Of a stretch of DNA of 64,000 nucleotides, positions 42,604 to 52,019 are shown one piece after another. The position numbers were made by a program, and so were the translations under genes. The first letter of the stretch is position 1, and every line of letters begins with the position of its first letter. The notes beneath the pieces were generated by a model. It was not told where the DNA came from, made no database searches, and saw only the letters and a list, made by a program, of their open reading frames with translations. The stretch comes from Leptospira bandrabouensis (lineage in GTDB: Bacteria > Spirochaetota > Leptospiria > Leptospirales > Leptospiraceae): contig NZ_RQHT01000010.1 of assembly GCF_004770905.1 (NCBI RefSeq), positions 124,001 through 188,000 on the forward strand. The letters are read 5' to 3'.

Positions 42604-45015
42604 TTACTCTCGAATAAAAGACAGTTGGCTTTTTTCAGGAACTAATCCTTTATCTTCAAATTCACCTGATAGAGAATCATAGTTAGGTGATAGTTTAATT
42701 TTCCATTTGCCTTTTTCTTCCAGTAGGTCGGAATCTACTATGTTTTTGCCACGAAAGATTTCGTTTTCATTCCATTTCATGATGATGTTTCCTTCCACAT
42801 CCTCAGCTTCAATGGTCAATCGAACCGGTTTTATTTTGTTTTTCCCGTCCCAATACATGGCAGTCCACGGCCCAATAAACTTTTGTATGGCGGACTCTCC
42901 AAAAGTTTTCACTTTTTTTGTATCGATTACAGTTTCTGAAATCACTGATGTCACAGGTTTTGAAAATAAACTTTCACCGCTCCCTTTGGAAACAGATTGG
43001 ATCGCAAAAAAATAAAACTGATTTTTGGTTAGATTTTGTAATTTGAAATTTGTCTCAGATGTTTCTTTGACAAGACTCCACTCCGGATCATTTTTTTTGC
43101 GCATATAAATTTTGTATGATGTAACTTTGGGAATCGGATTCCAGCTGAATAAAAATTCGCTTGTCTTTCGATTTTCAGAAACATTGAGTTCGGGAGGTTT
43201 GATTCCTAAAGACCTACCTGCAACAAGCGAAGGAAATCCAATGTCTGGTTCCGAAGGATGGCTAAACAAGTTCCCCTCAAATTCAGAAGCTACTGCATAA
43301 AAAGATTCTGTATCAGTGGATTCATTATCTTTGAACTGTAACTCTGTAGTTTTTGCAATTTCTTTCCATGATCCATTCGATTTACGAAAGATACGGTAGT
43401 TAAGAGCACTCGGCGATCCTTCCCATTGCAAAATTGTGGATCCCGCATACAAACCTTTGGAAGCGGTTAGGTTGATTGGTCTTGGTTTTAATACTTCCGA
43501 CGGGTCTAAGTGAGCCGAAACATAATAACTAGACTCACCAATCAATTGGTTTCTTTCCGGGACCACTTGGTAGATCTCGCTATCTCCATTGCGACTGGCT
43601 TTTAAATCAATGTAGGATGTTTTTTCTGTTTTACCCAAAAATCGGTAGATCCTTGCCATGGGGTTCCATTTATAAATGGCATAAGTGGTGGAGATAGGTT
43701 GCGGGTCCCATTCTAATAAAATTCGATCATTGGTCGGAGCTACTGTTGCGCGAAGGTTCGTGACAGGAAGAATTCCCGCAGGTTTGGGGGGATCTACCGC
43801 ATAACCATCGTTTGAATCCAGAGAGGCTTTCGAAAGAAAATTTTCATCCAAACTAGCCACTCGGTAATTGTAGGCCGTGTTTTTTTGGATTCCGAAGTCT
43901 TCGAAGAAGGCTTGTTTGGAAAGACCAACCAATTGGTATTTGTTATCAATTTTTCGTTTGCGATAAACTTCATAACCGATGGCTCTTTTTTCTCTCGACC
44001 AACTAATGCGAATGCGATCGGAAAAATCACCTCGGGAAGCAAATACTTCTTTGGGAGGATATAGGTTGTGTTCCCCGTATTCTAATGATTCCAAAGCATC
44101 ACTCAGTTTGTTTGGAGTCAGGAGTTCATTTTCCGTTTCAGGGTCGGCTACATAAACCGACTTTGTATATTTGGGGAAGGTATCGTAAGAGATCCATAAA
44201 TACCCTTGGTCTCCCCAGGTTGTTCCCCAAGAATTCCATACTTTGAATGCTTTCTTTTTATCATTAAAACCTAAAATGACAAGAGACTGTGCTCCTAAAA
44301 TTTCACCCGTTCCGATTTCGAAAACTGTATCTGGTTTTGGATCCCGAAAATTTTCATAAACCAAGTATCCTATGAGTACCGGTTTTTTTTCGATTAATGC
44401 AAGTTTGATGGAAGTCAGATCATGTGGTTCGATTCGATAAATTCTTCGAAGCCTAGCTTTTCTTCCTAATTCGACTATGTCAGCTTTGGGTCTTGTGCGG
44501 AAACTGGAAGAGGATTCGTTCATTTGTTCTAAAGAGACAGAACCTCGGCTTTCCGCAAGAACCAACGCATCCAAAAGAGAAACTGCCTGGTCTTTCCCAC
44601 TGTTTAGTTGGTTGTATATAAAGTTAGGTGAGTAGAGCACTTTTTGTCCATTGGCAGAATTGGGTGAGATGGCAGATAAATTCCGAATCCCTTTTTTTTT
44701 GGCCTCTAAATAGGAAATAAGTCCATACCCTACCGTATAACCTACGTTATCTTTGTAAATTCCTTGGTCGGAGGGAGATGGGAATTCATTACTAAGATCA
44801 AAACTTCCAGGAAGGTCGGAACTGGTTCCTTCGGCTCGGAAAGGGGGGATGGTTTGGTAGAGTTCGAATGGATCGGGAACTAGGCCTGGTTTTCTTGCCG
44901 AGGATTTGGATTCTGTTTTTCCGGTAATGGGTTTGGACTGGAATCCGGCGATGATCACTGAAACCACTATAAAAATAGTTCCAATGGCGATTCTATGTTT
45001 GTTGTTCCTTAACAT
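42604..45015 (-). CDS. Inactivated papain-fold (C1) domain with four Fn3-like repeats
   Basis: This encodes 803 residues. An N-terminal hydrophobic helix (8-25) is a signal or anchor. Residues 65-300 are a papain-like C1 domain: the oxyanion Gln84 (SDQGIYKDNVGYTVG) and Asn261 (WNSWGTTWGDQGYLWIS) are kept. The catalytic Cys is replaced by Asn90, and the catalytic His by Gln243 (GAQSLVILGFND), judged by alignment to bacterial QGSCVGWAT and GGHAMTVVGYDD forms. Four Fn3-like repeats follow at about 325-405, 420-505, 510-590 and 600-690. It lies 1 base after the TonB-like gene, so it is probably a binding protein fed by the ExbB-TonB pair. Confidence 0.88.
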   Translation of the reverse strand: MLRNNKHRIAIGTIFIVVSVIIAGFQSKPITGKTESKSSARKPGLVPDPFELYQTIPPFRAEGTSSDLPGSFDLSNEFPSPSDQGIYKDNVGYTVGYGLISYLEAKKKGIRNLSAISPNSANGQKVLYSPNFIYNQLNSGKDQAVSLLDALVLAESRGSVSLEQMNESSSSFRTRPKADIVELGRKARLRRIYRIEPHDLTSIKLALIEKKPVLIGYLVYENFRDPKPDTVFEIGTGEILGAQSLVILGFNDKKKAFKVWNSWGTTWGDQGYLWISYDTFPKYTKSVYVADPETENELLTPNKLSDALESLEYGEHNLYPPKEVFASRGDFSDRIRISWSREKRAIGYEVYRKRKIDNKYQLVGLSKQAFFEDFGIQKNTAYNYRVASLDENFLSKASLDSNDGYAVDPPKPAGILPVTNLRATVAPTNDRILLEWDPQPISTTYAIYKWNPMARIYRFLGKTEKTSYIDLKASRNGDSEIYQVVPERNQLIGESSYYVSAHLDPSEVLKPRPINLTASKGLYAGSTILQWEGSPSALNYRIFRKSNGSWKEIAKTTELQFKDNESTDTESFYAVASEFEGNLFSHPSEPDIGFPSLVAGRSLGIKPPELNVSENRKTSEFLFSWNPIPKVTSYKIYMRKKNDPEWSLVKETSETNFKLQNLTKNQFYFFAIQSVSKGSGESLFSKPVTSVISETVIDTKKVKTFGESAIQKFIGPWTAMYWDGKNKIKPVRLTIEAEDVEGNIIMKWNENEIFRGKNIVDSDLLEEKGKWKIKLSPNYDSLSGEFEDKGLVPEKSQLSFIRE

Positions 45016-45016
45016 T

Positions 45017-45658
45017 TCAGTCCTCTTCTAAATCAAAACTGATAGGGAGTCTATGTGCCATTCGAGTTGGTTTCCCTTTATCATAACCAGGTGAAAAACG
45101 AGCTCTTTGGATGATGCGAATGGCAGCTTCGTCAAATCCGTATCCTGCTCTGCCGGAAACAATTTTGACTCCTTGCAGAACACCTTGTTCGTCTACCTGC
45201 ACCATCACCACCACAGTCTTTTGGCTGATGTTTGCTGCCTTGGCAGCTTCTGGAAAATATGATTTCAAATCAAAGTCAATGATGGGAGTCGGAGGACGAT
45301 CTCCATTGAAGGAAAATAAATACCCGTCTTTATCGGTTCCATTTCCTGATAGTTGGTTGGGATTTAAGTCAGAGTTATCAGGTTTTTCTTCTGCATCTTT
45401 ACTGGATCCTTCCACCCATTCTTGTTTTTCGACAGGGGCTGGACTCGAAGTTCCGCCAATGAGTTCGGGAGGAATTTCTTCAAAGGAAACATCCATATCT
45501 TCCATCGATGTTTCTTGGTAGGCAGCACTGCTCGGAAGTGTGAGTATAAAATAAATCAAATAACAAAATAGGTGCAACCCAACAGAGGCAAAGAGACTGG
45601 CCCGAAAGAGCCCGAACCGTCTCAGTTTGTATTGCAGATATAAGGTAAATGATTTCAT
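45017..45658 (-). CDS. TonB-like energy-transducing protein
   Basis: This encodes 213 residues. One TM helix near residues 22-42 is followed by a disordered acidic linker, much shorter and less Pro-rich than in classical TonB, and a C-terminal TonB domain (TVVVMVQVDEQGVLQGVKIV, GYGFDEAAIRIIQRARFSPG). The last residues ISFDLEED match the TonB end. It lies 11 bases after the ExbB-like gene and 1 base before the pseudo-papain gene. It may pass energy from the ExbB motor to the outer membrane. Confidence 0.88.
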   Translation of the reverse strand: MKSFTLYLQYKLRRFGLFRASLFASVGLHLFCYLIYFILTLPSSAAYQETSMEDMDVSFEEIPPELIGGTSSPAPVEKQEWVEGSSKDAEEKPDNSDLNPNQLSGNGTDKDGYLFSFNGDRPPTPIIDFDLKSYFPEAAKAANISQKTVVVMVQVDEQGVLQGVKIVSGRAGYGFDEAAIRIIQRARFSPGYDKGKPTRMAHRLPISFDLEED

Positions 45659-45669
45659 GGAAGGATCTT

Positions 45670-46329
45670 CTAGTGGTGGATATTCGGTGTTGAACTAGAG
45701 GACTGGTTGTGTTTTCCACTCGTGATAAAACTGGCATGGATTTCTTTAGAAAGAATTTCTAAGTGTCCGATGATGAGTTTCATTTTACGAGTGAAGTAGT
45801 TATTCGCCATCACCACAGGGATTGCCACAGCAAGTCCAGCGGCCGTAGCTAGGAGGGCTGTTGAGATACTTCGCATCACCACTTCCGCTCCTGAGTTTCC
45901 AAGAGTACCAAGACCATAAAAGGCTTTGATGACCCCAAGCACCGTTCCCAATAGTCCGATGAAGGGAGTGTTATTTCCAAGGGTGTTGAGAATGGGGAGT
46001 CTTTCTTCCAGACCCAATTTTTCTTTCAAAATTTTCCCTTCCATCAGCTCTTCTAGGCCTTTGTGGTTTTCCTTTTCTCGTTCCAAAACAAAATGCATGA
46101 ACCGCGTGTAAGAATTTTCCATAGGGTGAGTTTCTAAGAGTTTTTCTGTCCCTTTTAAGTCTCTATGGCGGATGAGAAGAGTGAGTGAATCGAGAAGTGA
46201 CTCGGATTCTTTGTTAAAATTACGTTTATAAACAATCAACCTTTCGATAAATACGGCAATTGCGAGAATACTCGCAAATAACATAACGAGGAAGATGATT
46301 TTTTCCCCAAGGTCTACGAAATCTTGCAT
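45670..46329 (-). CDS. MotA/TolQ/ExbB-family proton channel protein
   Basis: This encodes 219 residues with three TM helices (about 11-32, 120-145 and 160-182). The MotA/ExbB signature is [20 protein letters not shown], followed by [20 protein letters not shown]. Such proteins form the stator of proton-motive-force machines. ExbD, the usual partner with the TM Asp, is not encoded next to it. It starts the operon exbB-tonB-pseudopapain. A distant ExbD could complete it. Confidence 0.92.
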   Translation of the reverse strand: MQDFVDLGEKIIFLVMLFASILAIAVFIERLIVYKRNFNKESESLLDSLTLLIRHRDLKGTEKLLETHPMENSYTRFMHFVLEREKENHKGLEELMEGKILKEKLGLEERLPILNTLGNNTPFIGLLGTVLGVIKAFYGLGTLGNSGAEVVMRSISTALLATAAGLAVAIPVVMANNYFTRKMKLIIGHLEILSKEIHASFITSGKHNQSSSSTPNIHH

Positions 46330-46435
46330 TTTTGGAACCTTCTAACGGACAGAATTCTCTACCTTGGACTGTAATCAAAGAGAAAAATTGCAGAAAAAGA
46401 ACTTCGGTTGATTCCAAGTCGACCTAGGAGAAAGA

Positions 46436-48316
46436 ATGATTCCAAGGATTGGTATGAAGGCAAAAAACATTCTTCCCAGTGTTTTGGGGTTTATTTTCAT
46501 CATTTTTGGTATTTCTTTGGTAGTGTTCTATGCTACAAAGTCATGGAAGACTTTTCTTAACCTTTGCCCCAACAAAGATTTTTTGTCTTGGGATGAGAAC
46601 ATCAGACTCAATCAAGTTTTGGATCAGTACGTCGATTTTCGAAACGGAAGTTGGTTTCGTGGGATAATGCCATTTTTGGAAAGTCCGACTTGGCCTCCGC
46701 TTCGTTCGGTCCTAACTTTTGTTACACTATTTCTGCCAATTGATGCTTACGAAACCTATCGGGATTCTTTTTTAGGACTATTCTTTTTAATTTTAGTGTA
46801 CCCTGGTTTGGTTTATATCTCTTATCGCATCACAAAATCCTTGTTATTGGCAGGAATTCTTTCAGGACTGATATTTATCCTAACCATCCAAACGGGAGAA
46901 GTGCCAGCTTATTCGCTTTCTTCGATGTTAGAAACTCAATCCATGTTTTTTCTTTTGTTTTCTATCTATGCAATCTACCGTTTGTACGATACAGACAACA
47001 GAGAATCTGAAATTGATTCGGGAACGAAGTGGCTTGTTTTCTTTTCTTTATTTGGTTTTTATTTTACTAAGTATCCTTATGGAATTTTATTCTTTATGGC
47101 TTGTTTTGCCTATGAGTTACTTAGATCCCCTGCTAAATACAAAGATGTTTTGGTATATTTATTAAAAAATTATGCGAGAGGTATAAGGCTCGTATATTTA
47201 GTTTTTGTAGTGCTTATGGTATTTTCTTTGCCAGTTTTAAGGGTGGTTACAAAAATCAATCTCAACCAAAAGGGTTTCAAACAGTTTATGTTTGGAATCA
47301 CCTTTCTATTGTTTGTTGATTTGTCTGTTTATTTTTTCCGCAAAAGAGATGAAATCAAAAAAGTATTTCCAAAAACTGCCGTGGTCCTTTGGATTTATGC
47401 AGTTTTCCCGGCCTTTTTATGGTTGTTTATGAACCCAGATCGGGTCAATGCCCTTATCGATGCCCAAATGATTGTGAATGCCTACACTCGTAGTTTTTTC
47501 TTAACACTTTGGACAGAACCAGGACTCGATCCTTCCGTGCCAGGGGTTTTTGATTTTATCTGGGGGTTTCGAACTCTAATCCTTTTTTCTGTTTTATCCC
47601 TTCTTTATTTTTTGTTCCGATCGGGAACCAAATTTCTATCCAAATTAAAAGATCCACTTCTGGCAGGGACTTTGATTTTGTTTTTGGAACTTCTCATTTT
47701 AGAAGTAACAACAGGAAATAAACAACCGAGGCATGTGTTGCAGTTTATCCCTGCCATCGGGCTTATGAGTTTTCTTTGGATCTTGCGTTTGTACGAGTTA
47801 GCTGAGACAAAAATGGAAAAACTGGCATCAGTTTCCGTTTTCCTTCTCACTTCAATTTTTGTGTTTTCGAATTCATTGTATTCACAAGGGATTTTGTCCG
47901 GGAAATTTTATGAAACAAAAATGTTTTGTTACCGTGGGATGAATGTTAGTGATTTCCAACCTGCCAGGGAGATTGCCGAACAGATCGTACCTGATAAAAA
48001 ATACATTCTCATCAATGCCTTCCATTTTGAAGAAAAATACAATACACGAGGTAGAGTGCTTGCCTCGGATTTCGATCTTGCCATGAAACTCAAGACCTAT
48101 AAACAAGGGATGGTACGAAACGATAACAAATACCGATGGAAAGAATGGACAGATTTTGATTCCGTTCTTTTATTGAGTGATGTTTGTCCGGATAGTTTTG
48201 TAGAAGAAAAATTTGAAAATCGAACAAAAATCTTGAATAGTAAGTCAACGTTACTGTCTACTTACAGAGAGAGTTCCGGTATTGCTTGTCTCCAAGAATA
48301 TAAATTGCTCAAATAG
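46436..48316 (+). CDS. Multi-spanning GT-C-type membrane protein (putative glycosyltransferase)
   Basis: This encodes 626 residues starting MIPRIGMKAKN, with AGGAGA upstream. About 10-12 TM helices are visible. The first extracytoplasmic loop holds LSWDENIRLNQVLDQ, with acidic residues at the place where PMT/ArnT enzymes have their catalytic Asp. The C-terminal 120 residues are soluble. Members of GT-C add sugars from lipid-phosphate donors. I cannot assign donor or acceptor. It is divergent from the ExbB operon and followed 12 bases later by an RND pump gene. Confidence 0.75.
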   Translation: MIPRIGMKAKNILPSVLGFIFIIFGISLVVFYATKSWKTFLNLCPNKDFLSWDENIRLNQVLDQYVDFRNGSWFRGIMPFLESPTWPPLRSVLTFVTLFLPIDAYETYRDSFLGLFFLILVYPGLVYISYRITKSLLLAGILSGLIFILTIQTGEVPAYSLSSMLETQSMFFLLFSIYAIYRLYDTDNRESEIDSGTKWLVFFSLFGFYFTKYPYGILFFMACFAYELLRSPAKYKDVLVYLLKNYARGIRLVYLVFVVLMVFSLPVLRVVTKINLNQKGFKQFMFGITFLLFVDLSVYFFRKRDEIKKVFPKTAVVLWIYAVFPAFLWLFMNPDRVNALIDAQMIVNAYTRSFFLTLWTEPGLDPSVPGVFDFIWGFRTLILFSVLSLLYFLFRSGTKFLSKLKDPLLAGTLILFLELLILEVTTGNKQPRHVLQFIPAIGLMSFLWILRLYELAETKMEKLASVSVFLLTSIFVFSNSLYSQGILSGKFYETKMFCYRGMNVSDFQPAREIAEQIVPDKKYILINAFHFEEKYNTRGRVLASDFDLAMKLKTYKQGMVRNDNKYRWKEWTDFDSVLLLSDVCPDSFVEEKFENRTKILNSKSTLLSTYRESSGIACLQEYKLLK

Positions 48317-48328
48317 AGAAAAAAGTTT

Positions 48329-51300
48329 ATGAGTATTGCTTCCTTTTCGATCAAACGCCCCATTTTCATTTCTTCGTTAGTCATCATTATGGTGATTACA
48401 GGATTTATTTCCTTAAAACGAATCGGTGTCGACCTTTTCCCTGACATCAATATTCCCTTTGTCGTGGTATCGACTGTGTATCCTGGGGCAGGGCCAGAGG
48501 AAATCGAAACCTCCATCTCCAAACCATTGGAAGAGGAACTCAGTTCTATCTCCGGCCTCAAACGAATCACCTCGAGAAACCAAGAGGGGATTTCGATGGT
48601 ATTTGCGGAATTTAACTTAACCACTGATATCAAATACGCGGAGCAACAAGTTCGGGATAAAACCGCTCGCGTCAAACCTCTCTTCCCTGAATCTTCTAAA
48701 GAACCACTGGTCCAGAGGTTTGATCCCTCGGACCAACCGATCATGAGGATTTCTCTTTTTGCTGATTTACCAGAAGGAGAACTCTATGATTTGGCAAAAG
48801 AAAAAATCAAAACCAAACTAGAGCAAGTGAATAACGTTGGTGCGGTGAAAATCATAGGGGGTTCTCGTCGGGAAATTCATATTGAATTAGATCGTAACAA
48901 AATCAATTCCTACCAAGTCCCAGCCATAGCCATTGGAAACCAGATCAAAAACTCTGGCGTAAACATTCCGGCAGGAAAGGTGGAAGGTGGTGATAAAGAA
49001 ACTTCCTTTCGGACCGTTGCTAAGTATGAATCCTTATCGCAAATTGAAAATACGGTAGTCTCCTTCGGAGGAGAGTTTGGGCGAGGGGTTTTAGTCAAAG
49101 ACCTTGGCCAAGTTAAGGACACTCTTCAAGACCGCCAAACATTGGGTATGCTATATGCACCGATTAGTGCAGAAGAACACGAAGAACCCTCTGTCATCGG
49201 GAAGTTATTATTCAAATACGAACCACCTAAAAAAGAAAGAATTCAAAAAACTGCTCTCTTTTTGGATGTGTACAAACAGTCAGGTGCCAACACAGTAGAA
49301 GTGGCCGATGGAATCCTCGGAAAAATTGATACCATCAACGCACAAATCAAAGATTTAAAAGGAGCACCAAAGGTCATTCTGATTCGGGACGGATCCAAAT
49401 GGATTCGGGCAAATATTGAAGATGTGACGATTGCCATCATCCTTGGGATCTTACTTGCAGTCATCGTAGTTTATCTTTTCCTCGGGAACGTTCGTTCCAC
49501 CTTAATTACCGGAATGGCACTCCCCAACTCTATGTTAGGTGCCTTTATCATTATGTATGCAATGGGTTTTACCATGAACGTAATGACCTTGCTTGCTCTT
49601 TCACTTGCCGTGGGACTTCTTGTTGATGATGCCATTGTGGTTCGGGAAAATATTTTCCGCAAACTAGAAGAAGGGGAATCGGTGATTGTTGCAGCAAGGA
49701 AAGGAACGGAAGAGGTAACCCTTGCCGTCATTGGAACTTCCTTAACGGTGATTGCAGTATTTTTACCGATTGGATTTTTATCTGGAATTGTAGGTCAGTT
49801 TTTCAAACAGTTTGGACTCACCGTTGTTTTTGCGATGATCATCTCGTTATTTGATGGTTTGACCGTAGCACCAATGTTATCTGCTTATTTTGCAGGGAAA
49901 ACGGATATCCATAAAAAGAAGAATATTGTCCTCCGCAATTTTGATAAGTTTCAAGATTTTCTGGACAAAATGTACGGAATCATTATGAAATTTGCCCTAA
50001 AAAAACCTTGGGCCGTGATTTTGTTAACCTTCCTTACATTGATTACTAGTATTTTTTCTCTCGCTTTTGTAAAAAAGACCTTCTTACCTGCAAACGACCA
50101 AGGTGAGTTTATGGTCAATGTGGAGATGGCTCCAGGAACTTCCTTACAAGGGACAGCAGAAGTGGTGAAAGAAATTCAAAATGCCATCATTAAAACGGTT
50201 CCAGAATTGGAACTTTTGGCAACGGTTGTGGGAAATAGTGATGGTGAATCCAATATTGCAACCATTGGTGTGGCACTCCTTCCTTCCGAATACCGCAAAC
50301 GCACTACAGGTGATGTCAAAGACCAAATCCGCGAATACCTCAAACAATACCCACAAGCAAGACCGAAAGTGAACGACTATTCGGCGATCGGTGGTGGAGT
50401 TCAATATCCATTCAACTTAAACTTAAAGGGTGAAAACTTAAAAGACTTAGAAGCATATTCTTTCAAAGTAATGGAAGAATTACGAAAAATCCCAGATCTT
50501 ACAGATGTGGACACAACTTACAGAACAGGGAAACCTGAATTCCAAGTTGTACCAAACCGATCCAAAATGCAAACCGTTGGGGTTGTGGCCGGGGTCATGG
50601 GAGCAGAACTTCGTTACCATATCGAAGGTGGGGAAGTGGCAAAGTATTTAGAAAATGGAATTGAATATGATGTAAGACTTCGTTTGAAAGAAGACCAAAG
50701 AAACTTACGTAAGTCTTTCTATGAAACAAGAGTTCCCAATATCCAAAACCGACTCATTCCTCTGAATGCCATTGCTGATGGAAAAGAAAGTAGTTCCCCT
50801 GCACGGATTATCCGGGAAGACCGGTCACGGGTCGTTCCTATCAATGCAAACTTGGCACCAGGGGGAGCGATTGCCTCGGCTTCGGAAGCAGCCACAAAGA
50901 TCCTAAAAGACAAACTTCCACCACCACCAGGAATTACCTATTCCTTTGTGGGACAATCGGAAGACTTTAAGGAACTTTTACAAAACATAGTCCTTGCTTT
51001 TGGAATGGCTCTTATCTTCATCTATCTGGTGTTAGCTTCTCTATATGAATCCTTTATCACACCGATTACAATTCTATTCGCTATCCCACCTGCCATTTCG
51101 GGAGCCTTCTTTGCTCTTGCTTTAACTGGTGAGATGTTGAATTTATTTAGTATGATCGGACTCATTCTCCTTATGGGACTCGTTGCTAAAAACTCCATTC
51201 TGCTTGTGGACCATGCGATGCTTGCTATGAGAGAACATGGAATGACAAGGGATGAAGCAATTTTTGATGCAGGATCTAAACGACTTCGTCCGATTCTTAT

Positions 51301-51532
51301 GACTTCCCTTGCGATGATTGCAGGAACTTTGCCAATTGCATTGGGAATCGGAGAAGCATCCAAATCAAGAACTGCTATGGGGATTGCCATCATCGGGGGT
51401 CTTGTATTATCCACACTTATCACACTCATTGTAGTGCCTGCCGTGTTTGGATACATTGACCGCATCCGCGAAAAAATTGAAGGTGCTTTCCGCCCAGATT
51501 ATGAAATTCGCCCTGAGGATTTAGAGGATTAG
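48329..51532 (+). CDS. RND-family efflux transporter (AcrB/HAE-type)
   Basis: This encodes 1067 residues. Twelve TM helices occur in two halves, with two large periplasmic loops. The proton-relay Asp pair is in SLAVGLLVDDAIVVRENIF (TM4). GLVAKNSILLVDHA is the matching C-half segment. The N-terminus ASFSIKRPIFISSLVIIMV is standard. No membrane-fusion protein or outer-membrane channel gene lies beside it, so it must use partners elsewhere. The substrate is unknown: drugs, lipids or metals are all possible, although the heavy-metal motifs of CzcA are not evident. Confidence 0.95.
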   Translation: MSIASFSIKRPIFISSLVIIMVITGFISLKRIGVDLFPDINIPFVVVSTVYPGAGPEEIETSISKPLEEELSSISGLKRITSRNQEGISMVFAEFNLTTDIKYAEQQVRDKTARVKPLFPESSKEPLVQRFDPSDQPIMRISLFADLPEGELYDLAKEKIKTKLEQVNNVGAVKIIGGSRREIHIELDRNKINSYQVPAIAIGNQIKNSGVNIPAGKVEGGDKETSFRTVAKYESLSQIENTVVSFGGEFGRGVLVKDLGQVKDTLQDRQTLGMLYAPISAEEHEEPSVIGKLLFKYEPPKKERIQKTALFLDVYKQSGANTVEVADGILGKIDTINAQIKDLKGAPKVILIRDGSKWIRANIEDVTIAIILGILLAVIVVYLFLGNVRSTLITGMALPNSMLGAFIIMYAMGFTMNVMTLLALSLAVGLLVDDAIVVRENIFRKLEEGESVIVAARKGTEEVTLAVIGTSLTVIAVFLPIGFLSGIVGQFFKQFGLTVVFAMIISLFDGLTVAPMLSAYFAGKTDIHKKKNIVLRNFDKFQDFLDKMYGIIMKFALKKPWAVILLTFLTLITSIFSLAFVKKTFLPANDQGEFMVNVEMAPGTSLQGTAEVVKEIQNAIIKTVPELELLATVVGNSDGESNIATIGVALLPSEYRKRTTGDVKDQIREYLKQYPQARPKVNDYSAIGGGVQYPFNLNLKGENLKDLEAYSFKVMEELRKIPDLTDVDTTYRTGKPEFQVVPNRSKMQTVGVVAGVMGAELRYHIEGGEVAKYLENGIEYDVRLRLKEDQRNLRKSFYETRVPNIQNRLIPLNAIADGKESSSPARIIREDRSRVVPINANLAPGGAIASASEAATKILKDKLPPPPGITYSFVGQSEDFKELLQNIVLAFGMALIFIYLVLASLYESFITPITILFAIPPAISGAFFALALTGEMLNLFSMIGLILLMGLVAKNSILLVDHAMLAMREHGMTRDEAIFDAGSKRLRPILMTSLAMIAGTLPIALGIGEASKSRTAMGIAIIGGLVLSTLITLIVVPAVFGYIDRIREKIEGAFRPDYEIRPEDLED

Positions 51533-51606
51533 ACCTTTATCCTAGTAAGTTCTTTGGCATAAATTTAAACTTGCCCAAACTTTGAATTCGGTGTTCTCTT
51601 GCTATC

Positions 51607-51969
51607 ATGTCCAGCGAACGCCGAATCTACAAACGAATCTCTGAAAAAGTCCATCTCACATATCGTGTGATCCAATCGGGGGCAGGCGCGGCCCAGTTTT
51701 TACCAAAAGACAAAGGGGAAGGGGATTCCCAAGACATTTCCGAAGGGGGACTTTTGTTTCGCACCAAAGAACCTATGCCCCTTGGAACTCGATTGGAATT
51801 AGAATTAAGATTCCCTGATGTGAAATACGTTTTATATCCAAAAGCAAAAGTGGTAAGATTGGAAGAATTTGGAGAAGGGGCTTTTTATGAAGTAGGTCTT
51901 GAATTCAATCAAATGTTTGATGACGACCAAAAACTTCTATTGGAACATATTGGCCGGTTGGCCATTTAG
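51607..51969 (+). CDS. PilZ-domain protein (likely c-di-GMP receptor)
   Basis: This encodes 120 residues. The PilZ signature is present: RRIYKR near residues 5-10 (RxxxR) and DISEGGLLF (D-x-S-x-x-G). These residues bind cyclic di-GMP. It is a stand-alone PilZ, so it would act by contact with a partner. It is between the RND gene and the two-component genes, each in its own spacing, so co-regulation is uncertain. Confidence 0.92.
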   Translation: MSSERRIYKRISEKVHLTYRVIQSGAGAAQFLPKDKGEGDSQDISEGGLLFRTKEPMPLGTRLELELRFPDVKYVLYPKAKVVRLEEFGEGAFYEVGLEFNQMFDDDQKLLLEHIGRLAI

Positions 51970-52019
51970 CTTGAGTTAGGTTCTTTCCCGTCAAACGGTT
52001 TTAATCTCAGGTAACACCC

